From: Gluconobacter kondonii
GTDB taxonomy: Bacteria > Pseudomonadota > Alphaproteobacteria > Acetobacterales > Acetobacteraceae
Length of the DNA: 64,000 nucleotides
Assembly (NCBI RefSeq): GCF_002723995.1
Contig: NZ_BEWP01000006.1
Coordinates: forward strand, 124,001-188,000
Direction of reading: 5' to 3'
Below, piece after piece: positions 55,315 through 63,433 of this stretch. The first letter of the stretch is position 1. Each line of letters opens with the position of its first letter. The translations under genes and the position numbers were made by a program. Below the pieces are notes generated by a model, which was not told where the DNA came from, did not search any database, and was given only the letters and a program-made list of their open reading frames with translations.

Positions 55315-57269
55315 CAGAACCCGTACTCCACCTTGCCGCTGTTACTTGCGCCGAGGTTACGGTAGCGGGCCAGTGCGGTCAGCGGGAAGAACTGCTTATA
55401 GCCGTGGTAGCGCAGGTAAAAGACTTTCGGGAAACCAACGGCATTATAGGCGTCTTCCTGCCACTCCCCCTTGTCGTTCTGTTGAGTGACCAGATACGCA
55501 ACACCGCGCTTGACGGCGTCGCTCTCGCGGCGCCCGACGGCCATGAGGGCCAGAACAGCCCAGGCCGTCTGGGAGGGCAGACTCTTGTTGTATTCGCCCG
55601 CAGTGCCCCCTTCATAGGTCGCACAGTCTTCACCCCAGCCGCCATCAGGACGCTGGACGCCTTCGAGCCAGTTTACAGCGCGCAAAACCATCGGATCGTC
55701 ATGCGGCACACCAGCGACGTTCAGCGCGCACAGGACAGACCATGTGCCATAGATGTAGTTGGTGCCCCAACGACCGAACCAGCTGCCTTCCGGCTCCTGC
55801 TCGGAGCGCAGATACTCCAGTGCCTTGAGAATGACAGGACGGTCGTCCGGATCGCCAAGCTGGGCCAGAAAAGAAATGCAGCGGGCCGAAACGTCGGCCG
55901 TCGGCGGGTCCAGAAGCGCGCCATGATCAGAGAACGGGATGTGGTTGAGCAGTTCGAGATCGTTGTCGATATCGAACGCACCCCAGCCACCATTGGTGCT
56001 CTGCATGCCAATGATCCATTCCCGCGCACGTGCGATCGCCTCGCGGCTGCCTTCGGGATCAACACGATGCAGCAGCATTCCGACGACGGCGGTATCATCG
56101 ACGTCCGGGTAGTAGTCATTTTCGTACTGGAACGCCCAGCCACCAGGACGCAGGTCCGGTGTGTTGATGGCCCAGTCGCCCTTGACGTTCAGGATCTGGC
56201 GTTCCCGAAGCCATTCGGCGCTCTTTTTCAGGGAAGCGAGCGTTTCTTCATGCTTGGTGCCAGCGGGGCCAGAAGCGGCTTCGATCATCGCAAGACCGGA
56301 CAGGCCGGTATCCCAAACCGGCGAGACGCAGGGCTGGCAATAAATTTCGTCGCCATGATCCACCAGCAGGTCCTGCACGGCCTCCCATGCGGTTTGGGCG
56401 CGTGGGTCGCTATCGGGGACGCCCTGCGCGCGATACATCATCACGACATTCGCCATCGCGGGATAGATGGCACCCAGCCCTCCCCTGCTCAGACGCGGCT
56501 CGATGAAATCGCTAGCGGCTTTCAGGGCTTTGTTGTGCACGCTCTGTGGAATGAGCGGCAGGACGGGGCGCAGGGCGGAATCAAGATGTTTGAAAAACCG
56601 CCCCCAGACCGAGCGGTACGGGCCGCGGATCCAGTCTGTGACTTCGGAAGGCGGTTTGACGAAGAGTTCCTGCACATGGATGCCATGCGGATTGATGGCT
56701 TTGGGACGAAGCGCATTGAGGATCAGCAGCGGTGCGATCACAGCCCGGGACCAGTAGGACATGTTCCAGACCGAGAAGAACGCCTTGCGTGGCAGGAGCA
56801 TCAGCTCAACGGGCATGACAGGCGTTGCATTCCAGGGGACCTCCCCGAACAAGGCAAGCTGGATCCGCGTGAACACGTTGGTGCGTGCGGCTCCGCCGTG
56901 ATCGAGAATGGCCTCTCGGGCAATACGCATGTGGGGCGCATTGATGTCATCCCCGATCGCTTTGAGCGCGAAGTAAGCTTTTACGCTCGCCGATAGATCG
57001 AAGCCGCCATCGTGATAGAGTGGCCACCCCCCGTGTTCGCCTTGAATCCGGCGCAGATAGACGCCGATCTTGGTCTGTTTTTCCGGATCGATCCGGTCGA
57101 GATAGTGTTCGAGCAGGACATATTCTGCTGGGATCGTCGCATCTGCTTCGAGTTCGTAAACCCAGTGACCGTCTGATTTCTGTTTCCCGCCCAGCGCGTC
57201 CTGTGCGCTTTCGATGGCATGGTTGATCTCATCGGGTTCGACCGATTGACGGGACAAGGTTTCGCTCAC
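55314..57269 (-). CDS. shc: squalene-hopene cyclase
   Basis: Shc (HpnF) cyclises squalene to hopene and diplopterol at the membrane. From the GTG at 57269 the protein has 651 residues; that GTG has a perfect AAGGAGG five bases upstream, which makes it more credible than the ATG at 57308. The acid motif YYPDVDDTAV holds the catalytic DVDD (389-392), and several QW repeats are visible (RPDGGWGEDCATYEGG, GSWFGRWGTNYIYG). Downstream hpnG overlaps by one base. This is the central gene of the hopanoid locus. Confidence 0.97.
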   Translation of the reverse strand: MSETLSRQSVEPDEINHAIESAQDALGGKQKSDGHWVYELEADATIPAEYVLLEHYLDRIDPEKQTKIGVYLRRIQGEHGGWPLYHDGGFDLSASVKAYFALKAIGDDINAPHMRIAREAILDHGGAARTNVFTRIQLALFGEVPWNATPVMPVELMLLPRKAFFSVWNMSYWSRAVIAPLLILNALRPKAINPHGIHVQELFVKPPSEVTDWIRGPYRSVWGRFFKHLDSALRPVLPLIPQSVHNKALKAASDFIEPRLSRGGLGAIYPAMANVVMMYRAQGVPDSDPRAQTAWEAVQDLLVDHGDEIYCQPCVSPVWDTGLSGLAMIEAASGPAGTKHEETLASLKKSAEWLRERQILNVKGDWAINTPDLRPGGWAFQYENDYYPDVDDTAVVGMLLHRVDPEGSREAIARAREWIIGMQSTNGGWGAFDIDNDLELLNHIPFSDHGALLDPPTADVSARCISFLAQLGDPDDRPVILKALEYLRSEQEPEGSWFGRWGTNYIYGTWSVLCALNVAGVPHDDPMVLRAVNWLEGVQRPDGGWGEDCATYEGGTAGEYNKSLPSQTAWAVLALMAVGRRESDAVKRGVAYLVTQQNDKGEWQEDAYNAVGFPKVFYLRYHGYKQFFPLTALARYRNLGASNSGKVEYGF

Positions 57270-57381
57270 GCGATCCTCCTTTTCCAGAATATCAGAATAG
57301 ATCAGCATTGTTCGGCTCTTCCGACACAGGCAGTCCTCAAAGGCGGGAGCTGTGTTACAATCATGACAGGACGACCGCTCA

Positions 57382-58677
57382 TCACGATCCTGTGTTTTCT
57401 ACGGCTGACCGGAAGCCCAGAGCAGCGACGGCCTGAAGTCCGGACTGGATGGAGCCTTCGATCGTGGAGGGCAGTCCGGTCTCCGTCCAGTCTCCGGCCA
57501 GTGCCAGATTGACGAGGTCGGTTCTGGCTCCCGGACGCAGGAGGTTCTGTTCCGGCGTTGCAGCAAACGTCGCCCGCTTTTCCCATACCAAACGCGACGG
57601 TGGGATGGCGACCGGCAGCGGCTGCGACAGAACGGGATCGAGCGCACGTCGGATCTCTGACCAGATCGTGGCCAGCAGTTCGTTGTTGCTGCGATCTGCG
57701 TAGCGGTTGGCTGCGCTGACGGTCACGGAGAGGATATCCCCTTTCAGGAAGATCCATTCCGAAATGCCCCCGACCAGTCCTACGAAACCGGCCTGCGCCA
57801 CAACGCCCCGGGCCTGAACTTTTGCAGGCAGACGGAAATGTGCGTTGGCAATGCTTTCAAAGGCGTCAGGCGCTGTCAGTCCTGGTAGCAGGGACTGTGC
57901 TACTGGCCCCGGAACGGCCAGAATGATCTGATCTTCAGGGCCGAGTTCAATCCGCCCTTCCCCGGTTTCCAATGCCGTGGCGCGACCGTTCTGCTGTTCG
58001 ATGGCACTCACACGGACGCCTGTGCGCACGTCGCCATGAAAGCGTTTGAGATAGGCTATTGCTGGGTCGATCAGGGTTTCGGACAGACCGACGGCTGGAA
58101 ACCACGGACAGCAGGCCATGCCTCCCTTGGCAAGAGACTTACGGATCACGTTGCCAAGGAGTTTGGCGCTGCCTGTATGGATGTCTGTATTGAGAACCGA
58201 GATGGCGAACGGGATCAGCAGTCTGCGACTCAGTTGGCCGGAACTGAGGCAGCTCTCTACGGTCGTTCTGTCTCCTGCGCGCAGGAAACGTCCGAGAGAG
58301 GCCAGTTCGGACAGTTTCATGCCCGGAACGCGCCGGCCGCCCGGAAGCGCCCAGAAAGGGAGCTTTCCCTTCGACAGGCGCAGCGTCCAAGCGAGGCTGT
58401 CTTCCAGATCGTAATAGGGGAAGATCGGCAGTCCCGGCCCAGTCAGGGTATGACGCGAACCGATAATGTCCAGATAACGGAAGGTCAGATCGTTCGATGA
58501 CAGGATCAGATGGTTGCCGTTATCGATCCGGGCGTCGAGGGAGCGGTCGTGAAAGGAACGCGCCCGGCCGCCGCAGGCCGGGCCTGCTTCGTAAACGGTG
58601 ACGCGGGCCTGCGCCGCCAGTTCGATTGCGGCGGAGAGGCCTGCCAGACCACCGCCAATGATGTGGACGTGGCTCAT
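57382..58677 (-). CDS. hpnE: hydroxysqualene dehydroxylase, FAD-dependent (HpnE)
   Basis: HpnE reduces hydroxysqualene to squalene. The 431-residue flavoprotein starts MSHVHIIGGGLAGLSAAIELA, an amine-oxidase-type FAD loop, and contains ARSFHDRSLDARIDNGNHLI and NLALAGDWTETGLPSTIEGSIQSGLQA, the C-terminal FAD-binding motif. It lies 3 bp after hpnD and 112 bp before shc. It acts on the product of HpnC and HpnD. Confidence 0.95.
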   Translation of the reverse strand: MSHVHIIGGGLAGLSAAIELAAQARVTVYEAGPACGGRARSFHDRSLDARIDNGNHLILSSNDLTFRYLDIIGSRHTLTGPGLPIFPYYDLEDSLAWTLRLSKGKLPFWALPGGRRVPGMKLSELASLGRFLRAGDRTTVESCLSSGQLSRRLLIPFAISVLNTDIHTGSAKLLGNVIRKSLAKGGMACCPWFPAVGLSETLIDPAIAYLKRFHGDVRTGVRVSAIEQQNGRATALETGEGRIELGPEDQIILAVPGPVAQSLLPGLTAPDAFESIANAHFRLPAKVQARGVVAQAGFVGLVGGISEWIFLKGDILSVTVSAANRYADRSNNELLATIWSEIRRALDPVLSQPLPVAIPPSRLVWEKRATFAATPEQNLLRPGARTDLVNLALAGDWTETGLPSTIEGSIQSGLQAVAALGFRSAVENTGS

Positions 58678-58680
58678 CGG

Positions 58681-59556
58681 TTACTTCACATACGCTGCGA
58701 GGGTACGAAGCTGTCTCAATGGTTTGGAGACTTTCGGGGCGATGTCGGGTGTTTTCCAGCCGCGCTTTTGCAGGGCCGACAGGATGGGCGCGTAGGACGC
58801 GGCCATCATGCGTGCCGGACGCATTGCGGTGCTGTCGCACAGTTGCATGGCCTTCCGCGCTTCCCGAAAATGGTCCCGCGCACGCTGGGCGAGGATGCGC
58901 CCCACCTGATCTAGACCGTGAGCGTAAAGCGCTTCGTGAGGATTTTTCGGGACATCGAACCGGGTCAGGAGTTCGGATGGAAGATACAGCCGGTCGCGGC
59001 CCGCATCTTCGGCGATATCGCGCAGAATATTCGTCAGCTGAAGCGCGCGCCCCAGATGATAGGCAACGCGCCGCGCATTGTCGGAAGAATCTCCGAACAC
59101 GCAGACCGACAGGCGCCCGACAGCCGACGCCACACGATCGCAGTACAGATCCAGCGTCGCCTCGTCCGGTGCGACGATCGGCGCTCCACAATCCATGGCC
59201 ATGCCGTCAATGACGTCGTGAAAATCCTGAGGCTGAAGCTGGTAACGGTGGATCGCCACGATCAGAACTCGGTCGAGTGCATCCGTTGCGATCCCTTCAT
59301 AGAGGCCGTCAACGCGACGATGCCAGTCCTGAAGAGCGGCCATAGGATCTGCAACGCCCGCATCGCCATCGGCGATATCGTCCACCTGACGACAGAACGC
59401 ATATACCGCGAACATCGCCTGACGGCGATCCGCCGGAAGGATACGCATTCCACGGGCAAAGGATGTTCCCGAGGCGGTGACGATCCTTTCGACATGATCC
59501 AGATCGGCCTGCGCGCAGGGAAGACCTGAAGAAGCGCGCATCCTGCTGAAAACCAT
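58681..59556 (-). CDS. hpnD: presqualene diphosphate synthase (HpnD)
   Basis: HpnD couples two farnesyl diphosphates to presqualene diphosphate. The 291-residue helical protein has the first Asp-rich motif FCRQVDDIADGD near residues 54-65 and the second GRALQLTNILRDIAEDAGRDRLYLP near 169-193, both diagnostic of the squalene/phytoene synthase family. It starts the leftward hpnD-hpnE-shc-hpnG run, and the cupin gene is divergent from it across 136 bp. Confidence 0.94.
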   Translation of the reverse strand: MVFSRMRASSGLPCAQADLDHVERIVTASGTSFARGMRILPADRRQAMFAVYAFCRQVDDIADGDAGVADPMAALQDWHRRVDGLYEGIATDALDRVLIVAIHRYQLQPQDFHDVIDGMAMDCGAPIVAPDEATLDLYCDRVASAVGRLSVCVFGDSSDNARRVAYHLGRALQLTNILRDIAEDAGRDRLYLPSELLTRFDVPKNPHEALYAHGLDQVGRILAQRARDHFREARKAMQLCDSTAMRPARMMAASYAPILSALQKRGWKTPDIAPKVSKPLRQLRTLAAYVK

Positions 59557-59692
59557 GTCTGTCCCCTGTCTCGTTTCAGAAGATCAGGGTTCTAGACCCA
59601 AATCCCGGCGAGACAAAGATGACCTGAACCGAAAGGGCCGCCCTGTGTTAATGTGATGCCAAAAGGCAACACCTGAAAAGGAGTCTTTCGTC

Positions 59693-60151
59693 ATGCGCCT
59701 TCTCTCTATGAAAAACGCCGCCTTTCTCGCCGCAGTGCTGATCGCTCCCCTCGCCTCTGCCCAGACAACGCCTCCCACAACGGCCAGCGGGCACGCGGAG
59801 CATCTCCTTGCGGACGATCATTCCTGGAATGGCACGCCCTACGACCGCTACCCGACCACGCGACCGATGCTCAGTATGATTAAGCTGACCATTCCTGCGC
59901 ATTCCGCCCTTCCCTGGCATGTTCATCCGTATCCGAATGCGGGTTATGTCCTAGAAGGAACGCTCACGATCGAGGATCGGCAAAGCGGCAAAAAGCGGAC
60001 GTTCCATCAAGGCGAAGCCTTTGCGGAATCGGTCAATGATGTTCATCGTGGCGTCACGGGCGACGGCCAGACGGTTCTTCTGCTGACCTATGCGGGGTCG
60101 CCCGGAAAGCCGACGTCCATCCCTCTGCCCGGCCAGCAGAAAGAATACTGA
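59693..60151 (+). CDS. exported cupin-domain protein
   Basis: This 152-residue protein has a signal peptide (MKNAAFLAAVLIAPLASA from residue 6; likely cleavage after ASA, residue 23) and a single cupin barrel. PWHVHPYPNAGYVLEGTLTIED gives metal-ligand positions His76, His78 and Glu88, and the second motif includes DVHRGVTG. It is divergent from hpnD and co-directional with the Tat-signal aminotransferase, separated by 80 bp holding a promoter. The substrate is unknown. Co-location of two exported small-molecule enzymes in a hopanoid locus is notable. Confidence 0.82.
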   Translation: MRLLSMKNAAFLAAVLIAPLASAQTTPPTTASGHAEHLLADDHSWNGTPYDRYPTTRPMLSMIKLTIPAHSALPWHVHPYPNAGYVLEGTLTIEDRQSGKKRTFHQGEAFAESVNDVHRGVTGDGQTVLLLTYAGSPGKPTSIPLPGQQKEY

Positions 60152-60170
60152 AAATATCTTCGGGTGTGCT

Positions 60171-60200
60171 TTGACAGGGAAAACGTTTCGGAACTAACAT
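60171..60200 (+). promoter_or_regulatory. strong predicted promoter of the Tat-aminotransferase gene
   Basis: A consensus -35 TTGACA at 60171-60176 is followed after 18 bp by TAACAT (60195-60200), four of six matches to the -10. The -10 is the exact centre of a CGGAAC-N6-GTTCCG inverted repeat. Confidence 0.6.
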
Positions 60201-60206
60201 GTTCCG
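60189..60206. promoter_or_regulatory. inverted repeat over the -10, possible operator
   Basis: CGGAAC (60189-60194) and GTTCCG (60201-60206) flank the TAACAT hexamer. A dimeric repressor bound here would block RNA polymerase. No candidate regulator gene lies next to it, so the identity is open. Confidence 0.5.
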
Positions 60207-60231
60207 GACCTAGTCTGGAGTATGGCCCACA

Positions 60232-61401
60232 ATGACCAGTCCCCTCTCTTCTGCCGCCCGTAGCGACCTTCTTGCCCGGGGATATTCCCGGCGCAGCTTT
60301 GGGCGAATTGCTACACTTCTGGCCGCAGGTGCGACCGTAAAGGCCCTGACAAACTCAGCCCGCGCGGATATTCTTCCGTCGGGGATCAATTTCGAGGGCG
60401 TTACCCGTCTTGGTAGCAATGAATGCTGGACTGGTCCCTTCCCGGAAGCTGCACAGGCTGGCGCATCCTCGGTTTTTCAGAGCAATCGCTACGATCCGAC
60501 CGGTCACATGCGTGATGACCTTATCAAGACGGTTTCCGATGTCGAAGGACTTCCCCAGACCCACGTCATGACGTGGTGTGGTTCGTCCGATCCCCTCGCC
60601 CGTGCCATCGTCACGTTCTGTTCGCCCACCCGCGGGCTTGTGACGGCTGACCCCAGCTATGAAGCTGGATGGGTCGCTGCGGACTGGTTGAAAATTCCTC
60701 TGGCCCGTGTGCCACTGACGGCGAAAAACGGATACAAGACGGATGTCCGGGCCATGCTGGCGGCTGATCCCAATGCAGGCGTCTACTATATTTGTTCTCC
60801 GAACAATCCGACGGGCACTCTGACGCCGCTGCGAGATATCGCGTGGCTGGTTGAGAACAAGCCCAAGGGTTCGATTGTACTGGTGGATGAGGCTTACATC
60901 CATTTTGCGAATGCCCCGAGTGCTGTGGAATTGGTGGCCAACAACAAGGATGTCGTCGTTCTCAGGACTTTCTCGAAAATGTTCGCTATGGCTGGAATGC
61001 GCCTTGGCCTGTCATTTGCAAGGCCCGATCTTCATGAGAGCATGATGCGCTATGATGGGAAAAGCGCCACTTCGATGCTTCCGGTTCCGGCCATGGCCTG
61101 TGGCACGATGAGCCTCACCATGAAGTCCGCGATCGCGGCCCGCAAGGAGGAGATGATTGCGGCGCGCAACATGACGTTCCAGCATCTTCGCAAGCGGGGC
61201 ATTCATTTCATTCCGTCTGATGCAAACATGTTCATCATCGACTGGAAGAAGCCTGCAAAACCCATTCAGGATGCCTTCCTGAAGCAGAATGTTCTGATCG
61301 GTCGCTCATGGCCTATCTGGCCAAATGCTTCGCGGATTACGGTTGGCTCCATGGATGAAATGAAGACCTTCTGTACCGCACTGGACCAGATTTACACCTG
61401 A
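60232..61401 (+). CDS. HisC-like class I/II aminotransferase with a Tat signal peptide
   Basis: The 389-residue protein is a fold-type I PLP enzyme resembling histidinol-phosphate aminotransferase. It has NNPTG (191-195), the Asp219 pyridine-nitrogen partner in VDEAYIHF, the Schiff-base Lys249 in RTFSKMFAMAGMRLG, and a C-terminal SRITVGSMDEM. The N terminus is a twin-arginine signal: SRRSFGR at 19-25, the hydrophobic IATLLAAGATVKAL, and ARA before residue 46. Such a signal predicts periplasmic export of a folded, cofactor-loaded enzyme. It follows a strong promoter and sits inside the hopanoid locus between hpnD and hpnC, on the opposite strand. The substrate is unknown. Confidence 0.88.
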   Translation: MTSPLSSAARSDLLARGYSRRSFGRIATLLAAGATVKALTNSARADILPSGINFEGVTRLGSNECWTGPFPEAAQAGASSVFQSNRYDPTGHMRDDLIKTVSDVEGLPQTHVMTWCGSSDPLARAIVTFCSPTRGLVTADPSYEAGWVAADWLKIPLARVPLTAKNGYKTDVRAMLAADPNAGVYYICSPNNPTGTLTPLRDIAWLVENKPKGSIVLVDEAYIHFANAPSAVELVANNKDVVVLRTFSKMFAMAGMRLGLSFARPDLHESMMRYDGKSATSMLPVPAMACGTMSLTMKSAIAARKEEMIAARNMTFQHLRKRGIHFIPSDANMFIIDWKKPAKPIQDAFLKQNVLIGRSWPIWPNASRITVGSMDEMKTFCTALDQIYT

Positions 61402-61411
61402 TCTGGTCCAG
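61381..61411. repeat. 11-bp perfect inverted repeat around the aminotransferase stop
   Basis: CTGGACCAGAT (61381-61391) and ATCTGGTCCAG (61401-61411) pair perfectly around nine bases containing most of the stop region. It is the first of two tandem hairpins at the convergent junction with hpnC. Confidence 0.75.
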
Positions 61412-61415
61412 ATAA

Positions 61416-61446
61416 CCCTGCCGTTGCGATTCAACCGACGGCAGGG
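61416..61446. repeat. 9-bp perfect inverted repeat at the hpnC 3' end
   Basis: CCCTGCCGT (61416-61424) and ACGGCAGGG (61438-61446) enclose 13 bases and include the hpnC stop codon. Together with the hairpin just to the left it probably forms a bidirectional termination or mRNA-end signal, though no long T-run is present. Confidence 0.65.
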
Positions 61447-62294
61447 AAATAGCACAGGGCTCGGAACAGGGCCTTTGCCCCATCTGCTTTTGTCAGGGCC
61501 ACGCGTTCCAGAAGCGGGTCCTGACGACGCAGACGTGCCGTCAGGATGTGGCATAATTCCACAATCACAGCAGCTTCCAGTCGCATCCGGCGATCCCGAA
61601 CGAGCAGCGGCAGGGTCCTTGCGTTCCTGTTAAGAACATCCACACCATCCAGCATCCGATTGAACACGCGACGCACCCCCGGCTTGCTGCGGACCAGGCG
61701 CAGGTCATCCAGACAGACGCCTTCTTCTTCCAGCCAGGGTAGCGGGACATAGCACCGGTCCAGATCCTTCAGATCGCCCGCGACATCCTGAAGATGATTG
61801 ATGACCTGAAGTGCGGAACAGAGCGCATCGGATGGCGCGAGCGTTTCTTCCGCCTCGCCGTGTAGCAGGAGCAGAAAGCGCCCTACAGGGTTGGCGGAAT
61901 ATTTGCAGTAATGCAGCAGTTCGTCCCAGCTTTCGTAGCGGTTCTTTTCGGCATCCATGCAGAACGCTTCGAGAAGATCCGTTGCCGTTTCCAGCGGCAC
62001 ACCCGTCTGGAGAAGGACGTCGCGAAGTTTGACTGCTGTTTGTGCGTCGGCGCGCTGAGGGGCTGTGATTTCGCCTCGGATAACGGCTGCCATGCCCTTG
62101 AGGCGTGCAATCTTTTCGGGAGGCGTCAGCTCAGTCGTGTCCACCATATCATCCGCGACACGCGCGAAATTATAGTAGTTGTGAACGTAAGGTCGCAGAC
62201 GCGGGGCGATCAGAAATGATCCAACGGGAAAATTTTCGTCGGATTTGCCTTTGGCGGAGGTGACGTCTTTCGTCCCCCAGATGGTGTCTGTCAC
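61431..62294 (-). CDS. hpnC: hydroxysqualene synthase (HpnC)
   Basis: HpnC converts presqualene diphosphate to hydroxysqualene. The 287-residue squalene/phytoene-synthase-family protein has the Asp-rich motif NFARVADDMVD near residues 42-52 and a second region SALQVINHLQDVAGDLKDLDRCYVP near 158-182. The second motif is looser than in HpnD, as expected of HpnC. It overlaps hpnB by 4 bp and is the last gene of the hpnA-B-C run. Confidence 0.94.
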   Translation of the reverse strand: MTDTIWGTKDVTSAKGKSDENFPVGSFLIAPRLRPYVHNYYNFARVADDMVDTTELTPPEKIARLKGMAAVIRGEITAPQRADAQTAVKLRDVLLQTGVPLETATDLLEAFCMDAEKNRYESWDELLHYCKYSANPVGRFLLLLHGEAEETLAPSDALCSALQVINHLQDVAGDLKDLDRCYVPLPWLEEEGVCLDDLRLVRSKPGVRRVFNRMLDGVDVLNRNARTLPLLVRDRRMRLEAAVIVELCHILTARLRRQDPLLERVALTKADGAKALFRALCYFPAVG

Positions 62295-63433
62295 GATGCT
62301 TCATCCGTGTAGGAACGATTTTTCCACCGCACACCAACGCCACGATGGTGATCGATGGCCGATCCGATGGTTGCTGCCATGTAAAAAGCCGCAACAAGTG
62401 GAAGAGGAATGGCACGCCACAGCGGCAGGCCGAAACGGCGGAGTGTGGGGACAAAGGTCAGGCACGACAGGAGATAGGTCAGAAGTCCGATCCGCCGTTC
62501 CCGTCCCTTGCCAAACAGTGTTAGCCCGATTGGAAGCAGCCATATCATGGCCATTCCCAAAATTGTCGCAAACAGAAGGAGCGGCGAGTGCCGAAGTTGC
62601 ACATAGGCCGTGCGGGCAATCATGTGCCAGACATCCTTCATGCCGCGATATGGCCTGATCGACCATGCCAGCGCACTGTGTCCCAGATAGAGCCGTCCAC
62701 CGGACCGTTTGACATGAGCGGCCAGAGTGCAGTCGTCGATCAAGGCCCCGCGCAGTGCCTTAATTCCGCCGATCCGCTCCAAGGCCCGGCGGCGCAGGAG
62801 AATAGTTCCTCCCGCAGCCCCGGCAATGCGAGAGCGTTCGCTGGCGATCCGCGAAAACGGGTAGAGCATGGCAAAGAAATAGACGAACGCCGGGACCAGA
62901 AAGCGCTCCGCATTACTTTCGCAGTTCAGCGCCACCATTTCCGAGACAAGATCCAGATCGTCTTCCCGTGCCTTGGCGACCAGAGAGGCCAGATGCTCTG
63001 GCGCGTGCATGATGTCGGCATCGGTCAGGAGGACGTATCCATAGGGGCCGATCCGCGTCAGCGCTTCCTGTTCTCCCTGATGGACGGCCCAGAGCTTGCC
63101 GCTCCATCCTGCGGGACGTTTAGCGCCTGTGATGACCGTCAGGCGCTCATGCGGATCAGGCAGGGAGCGAGCAATATCGGCCGTTCCATCCGTGCTCTCG
63201 TCATCGATCAGGATAATGGACAGCTTACCATCATAATCCTGTTCCAGAAGAGACGTCAGGCAGGCTGCGATGGACTCGGCTTCGTCCCGTGCGGGAATAA
63301 CGATGGCCACATCCGGAGCTGCATCTGGGGTGGATTTTGGCTCAAGAATGGGGCCTTTCTGCCAGAAATTTCCATGAAACAGCGAAAGATAGATCCAGGC
63401 TCCCAGGCTGGTCAGTGCGCTTCCGAACAGCAT
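62291..63433 (-). CDS. hpnB: hopanoid-associated glycosyltransferase (HpnB)
   Basis: This 380-residue GT2-type protein has an N-terminal membrane helix, then the nucleotide-sugar strand VAIVIPARDEAESIAACLTSLL, the SIILIDDESTDGTADIAR Asp pair, LLTDADIMH (DxD) and two or three C-terminal helices. It is an inner-membrane enzyme by family. HpnB is consistently found beside hopanoid genes, but its exact product is not settled. It overlaps hpnC by 4 bp and hpnA by one base. Confidence 0.92.
   Translation of the reverse strand: MLFGSALTSLGAWIYLSLFHGNFWQKGPILEPKSTPDAAPDVAIVIPARDEAESIAACLTSLLEQDYDGKLSIILIDDESTDGTADIARSLPDPHERLTVITGAKRPAGWSGKLWAVHQGEQEALTRIGPYGYVLLTDADIMHAPEHLASLVAKAREDDLDLVSEMVALNCESNAERFLVPAFVYFFAMLYPFSRIASERSRIAGAAGGTILLRRRALERIGGIKALRGALIDDCTLAAHVKRSGGRLYLGHSALAWSIRPYRGMKDVWHMIARTAYVQLRHSPLLLFATILGMAMIWLLPIGLTLFGKGRERRIGLLTYLLSCLTFVPTLRRFGLPLWRAIPLPLVAAFYMAATIGSAIDHHRGVGVRWKNRSYTDEAS

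Noticed and set aside
55404-56996. 530-residue frame antisense to shc
   Set aside because: It is a mirror of the cyclase gene and shows no recognisable motif.
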